A stretch of DNA of 56,318 bases. It comes from Verrucomicrobiia bacterium (GTDB lineage: Bacteria > Verrucomicrobiota > Verrucomicrobiia > Verrucomicrobiales > DEV007). Below, piece after piece: positions 24,826 through 32,350 of this stretch. Each line of letters opens with the position of its first letter. Position 1 is the stretch's first letter. Location of the stretch: contig JAGRPB010000011.1 of NCBI GenBank assembly GCA_020439945.1, positions 1 to 56,318 of the forward strand, written 5' to 3'. The position numbers and the translations under genes were made by a program. The notes under the pieces were generated by a model. It made no database searches. It had not been told where the DNA came from and worked only from the letters and a program-made list of their open reading frames with translations.

Positions 24826-25854
24826 TCAGCTTCGTTGATTCGAAACCTTTTTTAAGAAAGCCAGTTCCTCCAGCACTTTTCCGGTGCCTTCCGCCACCGC
24901 GCTGAGGGGATCCTCGGCCACGTGCACCGGCAGACCGGTCTCTTCCATCAGCAATTGATCCAGCCCACGCAGCAGGGCGCCGCCTCCCGCCAGAACGATG
25001 CCGCGGTCGACCAGGTCGGCGGACAACTCCGGCGGACAACGCTCCAGCGTCACCCGCACCGAATCCACGATCGTGTTCAGCGGATCCAACATCGCCTCCC
25101 GCACTTCCGACGACGTCACCGTCACCGTTTTCGGCAGCCCGGCCACCAGGTCGCGTCCCTTTACTTCCACCGACGTTTCCTTTCCCTGGGGATAGGCCGA
25201 ACCCATGCGGATCTTGATCTCCTCCGCCGTGCGCTCGCCGATCATGAGATTGTAGGCGCGCTTCATGTATTGGGCGATCGACTCGTCCAGTTCATCACCG
25301 GCCACCCGGACCGAACGGCTGTAAACGATCCCCGAGAGCGAGATGATCGCGACTTCCGTCGTGCCGCCGCCGATGTCCACGATCATGTTCGCCGCCGCTT
25401 CCTGGACCGGCAGGCCGACACCGATCGCCGCCGCCATCGGCTCTTCGATCAGGTGCACCTCGCGGGCGCCCGCATTGATCCCGCTCTCGATCACGGCGCG
25501 CTTTTCCACGCCCGTGATGCCCGACGGCACCGCGATCACCACCCGCGGCTTGCCCATCCGTTTCCGGGTCAGCACCTTGCGCATGAAGTGCTTCAGCATC
25601 GCCTCCGTCACTTCGAAATCGGCGATCACCCCGTCTTTCAACGGGCGAATGGCCACGATATTCCCCGGCGTCCGACCCAGCATCCGCTTGGCATCGTCGC
25701 CCACCGCCATCACTTGATTCGTCCCCGCCTTCACCGCCACCACCGAGGGTTCCCGCAACACGATGCCGTGATCCTTCACGTTCACCAGCGTGTTCGCGGT
25801 GCCCAGGTCGATGCCGATATCGGTCGAGAGAAGCCCGAAAATTCTGCCTAGCAT
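24826..25854 (-). CDS. mreB: Rod shape-determining protein MreB
   Basis: A 342-residue actin-like ATPase forming membrane-bound filaments that steer side-wall synthesis. The nucleotide-binding blocks are plain: [12 protein letters not shown] (phosphate 1), [16 protein letters not shown], the phosphate 2 loop [16 protein letters not shown], and the adenosine motif [16 protein letters not shown]. The ATG at 25854 gives the family's normal [10 protein letters not shown] start; the frame stays open to 26136, but that portion is not MreB-like. First gene of the cluster, with a ~400-bp gap upstream that must hold its promoter. Confidence 0.97.
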   Translation of the reverse strand: MLGRIFGLLSTDIGIDLGTANTLVNVKDHGIVLREPSVVAVKAGTNQVMAVGDDAKRMLGRTPGNIVAIRPLKDGVIADFEVTEAMLKHFMRKVLTRKRMGKPRVVIAVPSGITGVEKRAVIESGINAGAREVHLIEEPMAAAIGVGLPVQEAAANMIVDIGGGTTEVAIISLSGIVYSRSVRVAGDELDESIAQYMKRAYNLMIGERTAEEIKIRMGSAYPQGKETSVEVKGRDLVAGLPKTVTVTSSEVREAMLDPLNTIVDSVRVTLERCPPELSADLVDRGIVLAGGGALLRGLDQLLMEETGLPVHVAEDPLSAVAEGTGKVLEELAFLKKVSNQRS

Positions 25855-26253
25855 AAAAATGGTCTCGTTTGGAGATGGTAAGTCCGGAGCATCCGAGCAC
25901 GGCGATAGCCGACCGCACTCCGTTTCACATACGGAGGAAACAGCCGGCATCTTTCCGTCATAGATCCCGAATCTCCGGAAACGCGTAATGTCGTTCCTTT
26001 GAATTCCCCTGTAAAGCGCCGGATTCCTCTCCAAGAATGCTCCACCGAACCAGTCGCCAACGATCAATGCCGTCAATTCTCCCGCCCTACCAGACAAATT
26101 TCCCCCTCCATTGCTTTTCCCGAAAAAAACGGCCACTCTGAATCCCTCTCGCCCTCCCGATCCGTCGGGAATCCTGAGACCAGGCGATTTTCAATCGTTC
26201 AGAAAGATCCATTCCATCTCGTGAATCCTGTCGGAATCCCAGATCCGTCCGCC
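25855..26253. other. 399-bp divergent intergenic region between mreB and the YkgJ-like gene
   Basis: No gene or RNA is recognised. It should carry the mreB promoter (minus) and that of the cysteine-cluster protein (plus), but I see no strong -35/-10 pair for either. Two small perfect hairpins are visible: CTCCGT/ACGGAG (25918-25936) and TCCCGA-tccg-TCGGGA (26155-26170). Near 26220-26240, TCGTGAATCCTGTCGGAAT resembles the degenerate CCTGTC repeats seen near 47.3 kb. Confidence 0.5.
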
Positions 26254-26649
26254 ATGTCGGAAAAAGCGCCGCACCCCATCCGACCCGCCGAATCCGAAGA
26301 CGTCTACTACGTCTGCCAGCGCTGCGGCAATTGCTGCCGCTGGCCCGGTGAAGTGCCCGTCAGCGATCAGGAGATTCGCGACATCGCCCTGTTTCTCGGC
26401 ATTCCCGAGACCATCTTCATCGAGCAATACACCCAATTGCGCCTCAACCGCGCCGGCCTGACCCTGATCGACCAGCCCGACGGCGCCTGCATCTTTCTCG
26501 AGGACAACGCCTGCACCATCAATCCGGTGAAGCCCGACCAATGCCGCGGCTTTCCCAACCGCTGGAACTTCGCCGGCTGGCGCGACCTCTGCGAAGCGAT
26601 CCCCGTGCCGAAATCGCAGGCACCGGCGGAGAAAGCCTCGAACTCCTGA
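26254..26649 (+). CDS. YkgJ-family cysteine-cluster protein
   Basis: A 131-residue cytoplasmic protein with the CQRCGNCC motif (21-28) and later cysteines in DGACIF, NACTINPVKPDQCRGFP and RDLCEAI. This is the pattern of the YkgJ/CxxCxxCC family, which binds zinc or an iron-sulphur cluster. Biochemical roles are poorly defined. The start at 26254 places the family motif near the N-terminus as usual; the upstream open frame from 25999 lies in the mreB leader region and is not protein-like. It stands alone, divergent from mreB. Confidence 0.85.
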   Translation: MSEKAPHPIRPAESEDVYYVCQRCGNCCRWPGEVPVSDQEIRDIALFLGIPETIFIEQYTQLRLNRAGLTLIDQPDGACIFLEDNACTINPVKPDQCRGFPNRWNFAGWRDLCEAIPVPKSQAPAEKASNS

Positions 26650-26827
26650 CGGCAACCATTTCTCAACGCGGAAGACCGCCAGCCCCATTCGAGAAATTCC
26701 AAACCATTCGTGAAATTTCGCGTTCTCAGGCATCAACCAATGCCCGGCTCTTAGCCCGAACGATCACGAATCTCAAGAGCGGTCGAGCCACCTCCGGCAT
26801 CCTGCCAAATCGCGACACGAACCAAAC

Positions 26828-27397
26828 TCAACTCCTCGCGTTCTGATATTCCCACTCCTGCTGCATCTCCCGCAGCACCCGCTTGAGAGACAGCTTCTTC
26901 GCCCGGCTCATCCGGTCGATGAAAAGCTTGCCGAAAAGGTGGTCCACCTCGTGCTGAATCGCGCGAGCCAGCAGGCCATCCGTCTCGATCTCCAGGGTAT
27001 CGCCATCGAGTGTCTCCAGCTTCGCGCGGATCGCCTCCGGCCGCGTGATGTCCGCCCGCAGATCCGGAAAAGATAGGCAGCCCTCCGTGTCCGTCTCCGT
27101 ATCGCGACCGCCTTTCACCTCCGGATTGATGAAAACCAGCGGACTGATGTCCTCGATCGCCGCCTCTTCGCCATTCACGCGGAGAAAACTGACGCACTCC
27201 GGGTCGTGCGACACATCCACCACCGCGAGCTGGATCGCTTCGCCCACCTGCTGAGCCGCCAGGCCGACTCCGTGGGCATGGATCATCGTTTCGATCATGT
27301 CCTCCGCCAGTTGGCGGATCTCGGGCGTGACCGATTCCACCCGCGCGCCCTTCTGGCGCAGCACGGGATCCCCGTAGAGAACGATTTCACGTATCAT
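26828..27397 (-). CDS. def: Peptide deformylase
   Basis: A 189-residue metalloenzyme that removes the formyl group from nascent proteins. All three motifs are present: GVGLAAQQVG (43-52), EGCLSFP with metal ligand C107, and HEVDH with ligands H149 and H153. The length matches type I bacterial deformylases. ATG 27397 gives the normal MIREIVLYGDPVLR start; an upstream alternative start at 27418 would add 7 residues. No fmt gene adjoins it. A gap of 172 bases separates it from the exbD stop. Confidence 0.96.
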   Translation of the reverse strand: MIREIVLYGDPVLRQKGARVESVTPEIRQLAEDMIETMIHAHGVGLAAQQVGEAIQLAVVDVSHDPECVSFLRVNGEEAAIEDISPLVFINPEVKGGRDTETDTEGCLSFPDLRADITRPEAIRAKLETLDGDTLEIETDGLLARAIQHEVDHLFGKLFIDRMSRAKKLSLKRVLREMQQEWEYQNARS

Positions 27398-27569
27398 GGA
27401 GCAGCCAGTAAACCACAAATCCCCGCCCCTGCCACGGAGTTTCCCCCGAGGGAAAAGATCACCGTCTCACCCCTACTACTTCCGGAAACTGACCAATTGA
27501 CCCTCCAAATATAGTCCCAGATTGCCAATGGCTGGGACTCGCCAGCCTAGCAACCCCACTTGGACAGAC

Positions 27570-28061
27570 TTACTTCCCCCCACTCTCCAACAGAATCCGG
27601 AGCGGAATCTCGTCGATCTTTACCTCAGCCTTGGTGGCGGCGTCCCAGATTTTTACGAGGAGGCCGATGGGAACTTTCTGGTCGGCTTTGAGTTCGAGTT
27701 TGCCTTCGGGATTGCTCAGCTTGAACTGGCGCAGGGCGGCGGGGAGGCTCTCGACGGTGAGGGATTGGTCGCCGAGGTAGATTTGCTCGTCTTCGGTCAG
27801 CACGAGCGCGACGCGTTGGGCCGACTCGGCGGTGGACTCCATTTCGCTGGATTGCGGGAGGGTGACGTTCACCAGGGACTCGCGCTTTTTGAAGGTGGTG
27901 GTCGCGATGAAGAAAATCAGCAGGATCGCCAGGATGTCGATCAGAGAAACGATCGGCACCGAGGGGCTGCGATGTTTGCGGGTGTAGAATTGCACGATCT
28001 GCGACAGGCGATTTGAGATGGGCGATCCGGGATCAGCTACGACGGGATTTTTCACCCGCAT
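27570..28061 (-). CDS. exbD: ExbD/TolR-family biopolymer transport protein
   Basis: A 163-residue inner-membrane protein: a short cytoplasmic N-terminus, one membrane helix with the functional aspartate (SLIDILAILLIFFIATT, about residues 37-53), and a periplasmic domain. With ExbB it forms the proton channel that powers a TonB- or TolA-like protein. The ATG at 28061 overlaps the end of exbB by 29 bases, implying translational coupling; no better start lies downstream before the membrane helix. It is the third gene of the series after the TonB-like gene and exbB. Confidence 0.9.
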   Translation of the reverse strand: MRVKNPVVADPGSPISNRLSQIVQFYTRKHRSPSVPIVSLIDILAILLIFFIATTTFKKRESLVNVTLPQSSEMESTAESAQRVALVLTEDEQIYLGDQSLTVESLPAALRQFKLSNPEGKLELKADQKVPIGLLVKIWDAATKAEVKIDEIPLRILLESGGK

Positions 28062-28878
28062 CGAAGGCACCGAGCACGATCTCGTCATCGAGTTCGGGCG
28101 GGGCATCGTCGCTGGCTGCCATGGGCAAATCGCGCTGGGCGGTGTTGATTTCGCCTCGCTCGTAAAGCGCGGCGCCGCCGTTGCGATGGAAGGCGTTGAG
28201 GAGGTGGCCGATGAGGATTTCCATCCGGGCGGCGAGGGCTTCGATCCGTTTCTGGAGGAAGCTGTGGACAATGACGGTGGGCACGGCGACGGCGAGACCG
28301 CCGATGGTGGTGTTGAGCGCCTTGGCGATGCCGGCGGCGATGGCGGAGGGATCGGCGACGTCCTTGCTCTCGCCGAGGGTGGCGAAGACGGAGACGAGCC
28401 CGCTGACGGTTCCCAAAAGGCCGAGCAGCGGCGCGATGGTGATGACGACTTCCAACGCGGAAAGGCCGGTCTGAAGTCGAACGACTTCTTCGCGCGCGGT
28501 CGCTTCGACGGCGTCCTGAGCCTCTTCGCGGGTGGCGTGCTCGGGCAGCATGGCCACGCAACCGATGCGACCAACAGGCGAGTCGCTCTCGTCGAGAAAA
28601 CGAAAGAGTTCCGCCGCTTTTCCCTGGCGAAAGGTGCGCTCGGCGCGCTCGAGCTGATCGACCAGGACCGGCGGGAGCACGGCTCGCCAACGCAGGGACA
28701 TGAGGCGATGAATCGAGATGGCAAACGCGATGAAGGAACACACCGCGATGAATCCCATGAAAACGCCGCCGGAGAGCAGGAAGTCCCAGATCTTGGCGTT
28801 GACCGAGGCGTCGATCTCCATCGCGAGCGCGAGTCCGGCGTCGGTCATGGCTGAGGTGAAAGGTAAGAAGTGGGCCAT
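28033..28878 (-). CDS. exbB: ExbB/TolQ/MotA-family proton channel protein
   Basis: A 281-residue inner-membrane protein with three membrane helices. The first is FLLSGGVFMGFIAVCSFIAF; the last two frame the signature TIAPLLGLLGTVSGLVSVF and NTTIGGLAVAVPTVIVHSF of the MotA/TolQ/ExbB family. It pairs with ExbD to turn the proton gradient into work on the periplasmic TonB-like protein. A second ATG at 28848 is possible. Its end overlaps exbD; upstream lies a 272-bp gap filled with repeats and then the TonB-like gene on the same strand. Confidence 0.93.
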   Translation of the reverse strand: MAHFLPFTSAMTDAGLALAMEIDASVNAKIWDFLLSGGVFMGFIAVCSFIAFAISIHRLMSLRWRAVLPPVLVDQLERAERTFRQGKAAELFRFLDESDSPVGRIGCVAMLPEHATREEAQDAVEATAREEVVRLQTGLSALEVVITIAPLLGLLGTVSGLVSVFATLGESKDVADPSAIAAGIAKALNTTIGGLAVAVPTVIVHSFLQKRIEALAARMEILIGHLLNAFHRNGGAALYERGEINTAQRDLPMAASDDAPPELDDEIVLGAFDAGEKSRRS

Positions 28879-28986
28879 TTTGGTAATCTGGAGTCAAACG
28901 GCGGTCTCGGTTTGATCGAGGAGAGAAATCAATGATCGGAGGACATCAGCGCCGCTTCAAATGGTTCGTTTCGGCTGGATTCCTTT

Positions 28987-29083
28987 AACACGAATTTTCA
29001 CGAATTTCAGGAATGAACACGAAGGGCTCCTCTCATTCGGTCGAGATTCGTGGCCATTCCATTCATTCGTGGCAATTCGTGTC
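28987..29083. repeat. Imperfect inverted repeat of CACGAAT/ATTCGTG units
   Basis: Left arm AACACGAATTTTCACGAATT... (from 28987) and right arm ...ATTCATTCGTGGCAATTCGTGTC (to 29083) pair over roughly 37 nt at most positions. It lies in the 272-bp space between the TonB-like gene and exbB. Related sequence occurs at 32204-32302 and, more weakly, near 26.7 kb and at 19384-19430. Confidence 0.65.
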
Positions 29084-29150
29084 CTCCCGACTGTTTCCGC
29101 GCAAAGTTTCCCGAAACAAACCCGTAAACACTTTCTTTTCCCAGCTCGGT

Positions 29151-30539
29151 TCAGTAGACAATCACGTCGTAACTGATCTCCAGTCCGGACGGTCCCAGCA
29201 TTGACGCCACCTCCTCGGGCATCTCGGGAATTTCCGCGTCGAGCACGGCTCGCAGGGTGAATTCGGCCATGACAGCGTTGGCGTCGTTCTTGACGAGTTT
29301 CAGGTTTCGCGGCTTACCACTTTTGTCGACGCGGAATTTCACCTTGAGCGTTCCGTAGGTGACGTAGTCGAGATTTTTCTCGCGATAGCGATGCCACTGG
29401 CGCTCGACGGCGTCGGTGACCGCTTTCTTGTACTTGCCCATGGCGGAGGATTCGACGTCGAACGACGGCGTGTTGCCGACTTGCGAGGCGCCGCCATCCA
29501 TCTCCCGAGCCCGGGTATGTGGATTGAAGGCGGGATCGGTCGAAGGCGGCTGCTGGGTTGGCGGAACGTCCGCGCTGGCCGACTGAGCGGGAGTCGGTTC
29601 GGCGGGCGCGGCGGCGGCGTTCTGCTGCGGAGTCGGGCGCAAGGGTCGAGCCACCGGCATGGCGGACGCGGCCTCGGGCGTCTCGGGCGCGGCGGCTTCG
29701 GCGAATTCCTGAGTCCGCTCGATCCCTTCGGCTTCGCGGTCTTTTTCCGCGATCTCTTCGGGCTTCTGGGCGGTATCGGCGGGGAAGGGCGTGTCGAAGC
29801 TGTCCTCGCGCTGCGCCATCAGGGAAGCGGCGGTCAGTTCGCGCGCGTCCGGCTGGACTTTCTGCTCCGCGACTCGATCGGGCGGCGTGTCGGCTTCGGC
29901 GGGCGTCTGAGGTTTCGCGTCAGGGGCTTCGCGCGGCGTTTCGGACGGGTCCGCCTCGGACTTCAGCTCCTTCTCGGTTTCGATCTCGGAAGGATCGCGC
30001 AAGGGCGTCGGCTTGGCGGCGGCCATGGCCTGGCTCTCGGCGGGTTCGGTGGGGAGCGCTTCGATGGCGGGAGCGGCCTTGGTCGCCGGCGATGGCGCGC
30101 TGGGTGCGGAGGTGTCGAGAAATTCCCCGTCAACCCATTCGCGGTCGCGGATTTCGAGAAAGGGCAAGTCGGTGCGGCCATCGACTGACGGCTTGCGCTT
30201 GGCGTCGGAGGGGTCCGGAGTCCGGCTGCTCTGGGCCAGGGTGTTGCGGTTGGAGTGAAACGGCGCGTCTTCCGGTGCGACATCCGATTCCTGGTCGGCA
30301 TCGGTCCGCATGTATTGCTGCGTCAGGTCCTTCGGCGTCATCTCGACCTGCTCCATCAGGTCGGACAGGAGGATGGTCACCTCCTCGGGTGGCGCCGGCG
30401 TCGGGAGGGCGGCCGCCTCGCCGCGCGTGGGCGCGAGGAGATTGGCAATCGTGAAAAGCACTGCCAGCACAAAGAGCAGCAGCAGGTGACCGATCACCGC
30501 ACCCAACACCGAGATGAGGAGCTTTTGATTGTCCGACAT
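29151..30539 (-). CDS. TonB/TolA-like energy transducer with a long Pro/Ala/Glu-rich linker
   Basis: A 462-residue protein: one N-terminal membrane segment (about 7-33), a very long low-complexity periplasmic linker rich in Pro, Ala, Glu and Ser (about 40-365), and a C-terminal domain (about 375-462; VERQWHRYREKNLDYVTYG, LKVKFRVDKSGKPRNLKL) with the layout of TonB/TolA C-terminal domains. The linker is long enough to span the periplasm. It is followed on the same strand by exbB and exbD, its expected motor. Whether it serves outer-membrane import (TonB) or envelope integrity (TolA) cannot be decided; no TonB-dependent receptor, tolB or pal is in the window. The ATG at 30539 begins right before the helix. 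Confidence 0.8.
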   Translation of the reverse strand: MSDNQKLLISVLGAVIGHLLLLFVLAVLFTIANLLAPTRGEAAALPTPAPPEEVTILLSDLMEQVEMTPKDLTQQYMRTDADQESDVAPEDAPFHSNRNTLAQSSRTPDPSDAKRKPSVDGRTDLPFLEIRDREWVDGEFLDTSAPSAPSPATKAAPAIEALPTEPAESQAMAAAKPTPLRDPSEIETEKELKSEADPSETPREAPDAKPQTPAEADTPPDRVAEQKVQPDARELTAASLMAQREDSFDTPFPADTAQKPEEIAEKDREAEGIERTQEFAEAAAPETPEAASAMPVARPLRPTPQQNAAAAPAEPTPAQSASADVPPTQQPPSTDPAFNPHTRAREMDGGASQVGNTPSFDVESSAMGKYKKAVTDAVERQWHRYREKNLDYVTYGTLKVKFRVDKSGKPRNLKLVKNDANAVMAEFTLRAVLDAEIPEMPEEVASMLGPSGLEISYDVIVY

Positions 30540-30593
30540 CGCCCGGACCAGACCGTGAAAATTGACAAAACGGGGAGAATCCCCAAGCTTCAA

Positions 30594-31445
30594 TTAAAAC
30601 GTCTTTCGCGCGAAATGAAAGAGGTATTGCTGGGCGTAGCCGGCGTTCGGTCCGAAATGCCGCTCGGCCCACGCCTGCAATTCGGCGGGCTTGATCCGCT
30701 TCCGTTTTCGCGGGCCGAAGTAGCGCTCCCGGAGAATGCGATCCATCCAGACATCGATGGGAAAGGCGCCGTAGCGGCCGCAGCCGAACAGGAGCACGCA
30801 GTTCGCGATTTTCTCCCCCACCCCGTGGAACTGGAGCAGGTAGTCGCGAGCCGCCTCGACGTCGAGTTGATCGAGTGCGTCGAGATCGGCGTTGCCCGAG
30901 GCAAGCGCCTCCGCGGTGCGATGCAGCCCGACGGCGCGATAACCGAGCCCGCTTTCGCGCAGCGCCGCTTCGCCCGCCTCGGCGATGGCGTCCGGCGTCG
31001 GGTAAGTCCAGATTTCGCGACCAGCGATCAGTCGCGGCTCGCCGAATCGGCGTCTCAGGTTCAACGAGATCTGCCGAATGTGAGCGACCTGTTTCAGCGA
31101 CGAGGTGATGAAAGTCGCGAGGCACTCCCAGACGGGCTGGCGAATTAGCCGGAGCCCCGGGCAGTAGGCCATCGCCTCTGTCAGCACGGGATCGTCCTGC
31201 GGAAAAGTCGCGTGAAGCGCCGCCACCGGCTCCGCAATTCCCAAATAGGCGGCGATTTTTTCCGAGGAAGAGCCAGAGACGGCGAGCGTTTCGTCCCCCG
31301 TTTGTGCCACCCAGACCGGTTCATCGCCGAGGCATCCGGCGAATCCGGCGACGCCTTCGAAAACGCACGGTTCCCAGTGAAAAACCTGGCCGGAATCCAG
31401 CGTCTGTGCCAGATCGAAGGCTCCGCCGGTGGCGATCTCGATCAC
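30594..31445 (-). CDS. OGG1-type 8-oxoguanine DNA glycosylase
   Basis: A 283-residue base-excision repair enzyme. The N-terminal domain has the OGG_N-like phrase LAQTLDSGQVFHW (12-24); the helix-hairpin-helix domain has FHGVGEKIANCVLLFG (206-221) and PIDVWMDRIL (229-238). The catalytic lysine and aspartate of human OGG1 are 19 residues apart; K212 and D231 here have the same spacing. Such enzymes excise 8-oxoguanine and cut the backbone as lyases. The eukaryotic Asn-Asn-Asn segment is replaced by SSLKQ, so base contacts may differ. It starts 3 bases after the rex stop on the same strand, so the two are almost certainly cotranscribed. Confidence 0.9.
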   Translation of the reverse strand: MIEIATGGAFDLAQTLDSGQVFHWEPCVFEGVAGFAGCLGDEPVWVAQTGDETLAVSGSSSEKIAAYLGIAEPVAALHATFPQDDPVLTEAMAYCPGLRLIRQPVWECLATFITSSLKQVAHIRQISLNLRRRFGEPRLIAGREIWTYPTPDAIAEAGEAALRESGLGYRAVGLHRTAEALASGNADLDALDQLDVEAARDYLLQFHGVGEKIANCVLLFGCGRYGAFPIDVWMDRILRERYFGPRKRKRIKPAELQAWAERHFGPNAGYAQQYLFHFARKTF

Positions 31446-31448
31446 GGA

Positions 31449-32069
31449 TCAGCGAATGAAATAGCTGAGGCTCTCCAACTCGATGGCGAGGTCGACGTTG
31501 TTCACGTAAACGTTGTCCGGCACATCGAGCACGGTCGGCGAGAAATTCAGGATCGCCTGCACGCCCGCCTCGACCAGTTGATTGGCCACCGTTTGCGCCT
31601 CAGTCGCCGGCACGGCGAGAATCGCCATTTTGACGCCGTGAGACTCGATGTAGTGCTTCATCTGGTCGGCAGGATGCAGCGGCACACCAGTCCCGACCAC
31701 GCGATCCTTGACCGGGTAACGATCGAACGAGGCGATGACCTCGAAGCCTTCTTTTCGAAATCCGCTGTAACGAAGCAGCGCCGAGCCGAGATTCCCCACG
31801 CCGACGAGGATGACCGGCTGCAGGCGGGTCGATCCGAGCGCGGCCGTGATCGCTTCGGCAAGCGTCTCCACGTTGTAGCCAAGCCCGCGAGTGCCGAACT
31901 GGCCGACATAACCCAAATCCTTGCGAAGCTGGGTGGATTTCACACCCGCCGCCTTCGCCAGCGCTTCCGACGAGACGGTTTCGACTCCGTTTTCACGAAG
32001 GCGCTGCAAACATCGCTGGTAGACCGAGAGCCGGTAAACCGCTTTGCGGGGGAGTTCTATTTTCTGCAC
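31449..32069 (-). CDS. rex: Redox-sensing transcriptional repressor Rex
   Basis: Rex represses anaerobic and energy genes when NADH is low and leaves DNA when NADH binds. The 206-residue protein has an N-terminal winged helix (SSEALAKAAGVKSTQLRKDL, then GYVGQFGTRGLGYNVETL) and a Rossmann domain with the NADH loop VILVGVGNLGSALL; SFDRYP and the C-terminal LNFSPTVLDVPDNV VYVNNVD region are typical. Two GTG starts are possible, 32096 and 32069. I choose 32069 because a perfect inverted repeat of Rex-type half-sites covers 32068-32100, and the shorter form begins like other Rex proteins. An OGG1-type glycosylase gene follows 3 bases after the stop. Confidence 0.92.
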   Translation of the reverse strand: MQKIELPRKAVYRLSVYQRCLQRLRENGVETVSSEALAKAAGVKSTQLRKDLGYVGQFGTRGLGYNVETLAEAITAALGSTRLQPVILVGVGNLGSALLRYSGFRKEGFEVIASFDRYPVKDRVVGTGVPLHPADQMKHYIESHGVKMAILAVPATEAQTVANQLVEAGVQAILNFSPTVLDVPDNVYVNNVDLAIELESLSYFIR

Positions 32070-32100
32070 TTGTGAAAAATCGCAAAGATATTTCACAAGT
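32068..32100. promoter_or_regulatory. Candidate Rex autoregulatory operator with doubled spacing
   Basis: ACTTGTGAAA (32068-32077) and TTTCACAAGT (32091-32100) form a perfect 10-bp inverted repeat with a 13-bp centre. Each arm contains the Rex half-site TTGTGAA/TTCACAA. In the known operator (TTGTGAA-N4-TTCACAA) half-sites are 11 bp centre to centre; here they are 22 bp apart, exactly twice that. The site overlaps the rex start region. Autoregulation of rex is common, so this reading is plausible but untested. Confidence 0.65.
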
Positions 32101-32203
32101 CAACCACCGACCTGTGCACTGGTTGCCGTTTTTGCGGTTTTTGCAAGAAATAGAAGATGGCCTCGAACATCTGCGTCTCAATGAACGCGGCGCCGAGAAG
32201 AGC

Positions 32204-32302
32204 GGTTCGTGGCCGTTCAACTCATTCGTGAAACTTCGTGTTTCCGACGCTTCAGGGGAGCGAACACGAATGGCCACGAATTGGAAGAATTTTCACAAAT
32301 CC
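32204..32302. repeat. Intergenic repeat of ATTCGTG/CACGAAT units
   Basis: The gap between rex and the TPR gene contains GGTTCGTGGCCGTTC, ATTCGTGAAACTTCGTGTTTCC and the opposite-strand forms GAACACGAATGGCCACGAATT and TTTTCACAAATCC. Units face each other, making an imperfect palindrome related to 28987-29083. No gene is seen in this 254-bp gap. Confidence 0.6.
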
Positions 32303-32350
32303 TTGCTTTGGGAAACCGAGTCTGCACCCGTTCCCCTCGTTCGAATCTGA

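Noticed and set aside
27570..28724. A single 384-residue protein covering exbD and part of exbB
   Set aside because: The N-terminal two-thirds is an out-of-frame reading of exbB; only the portion from 28061 on reads as ExbD.
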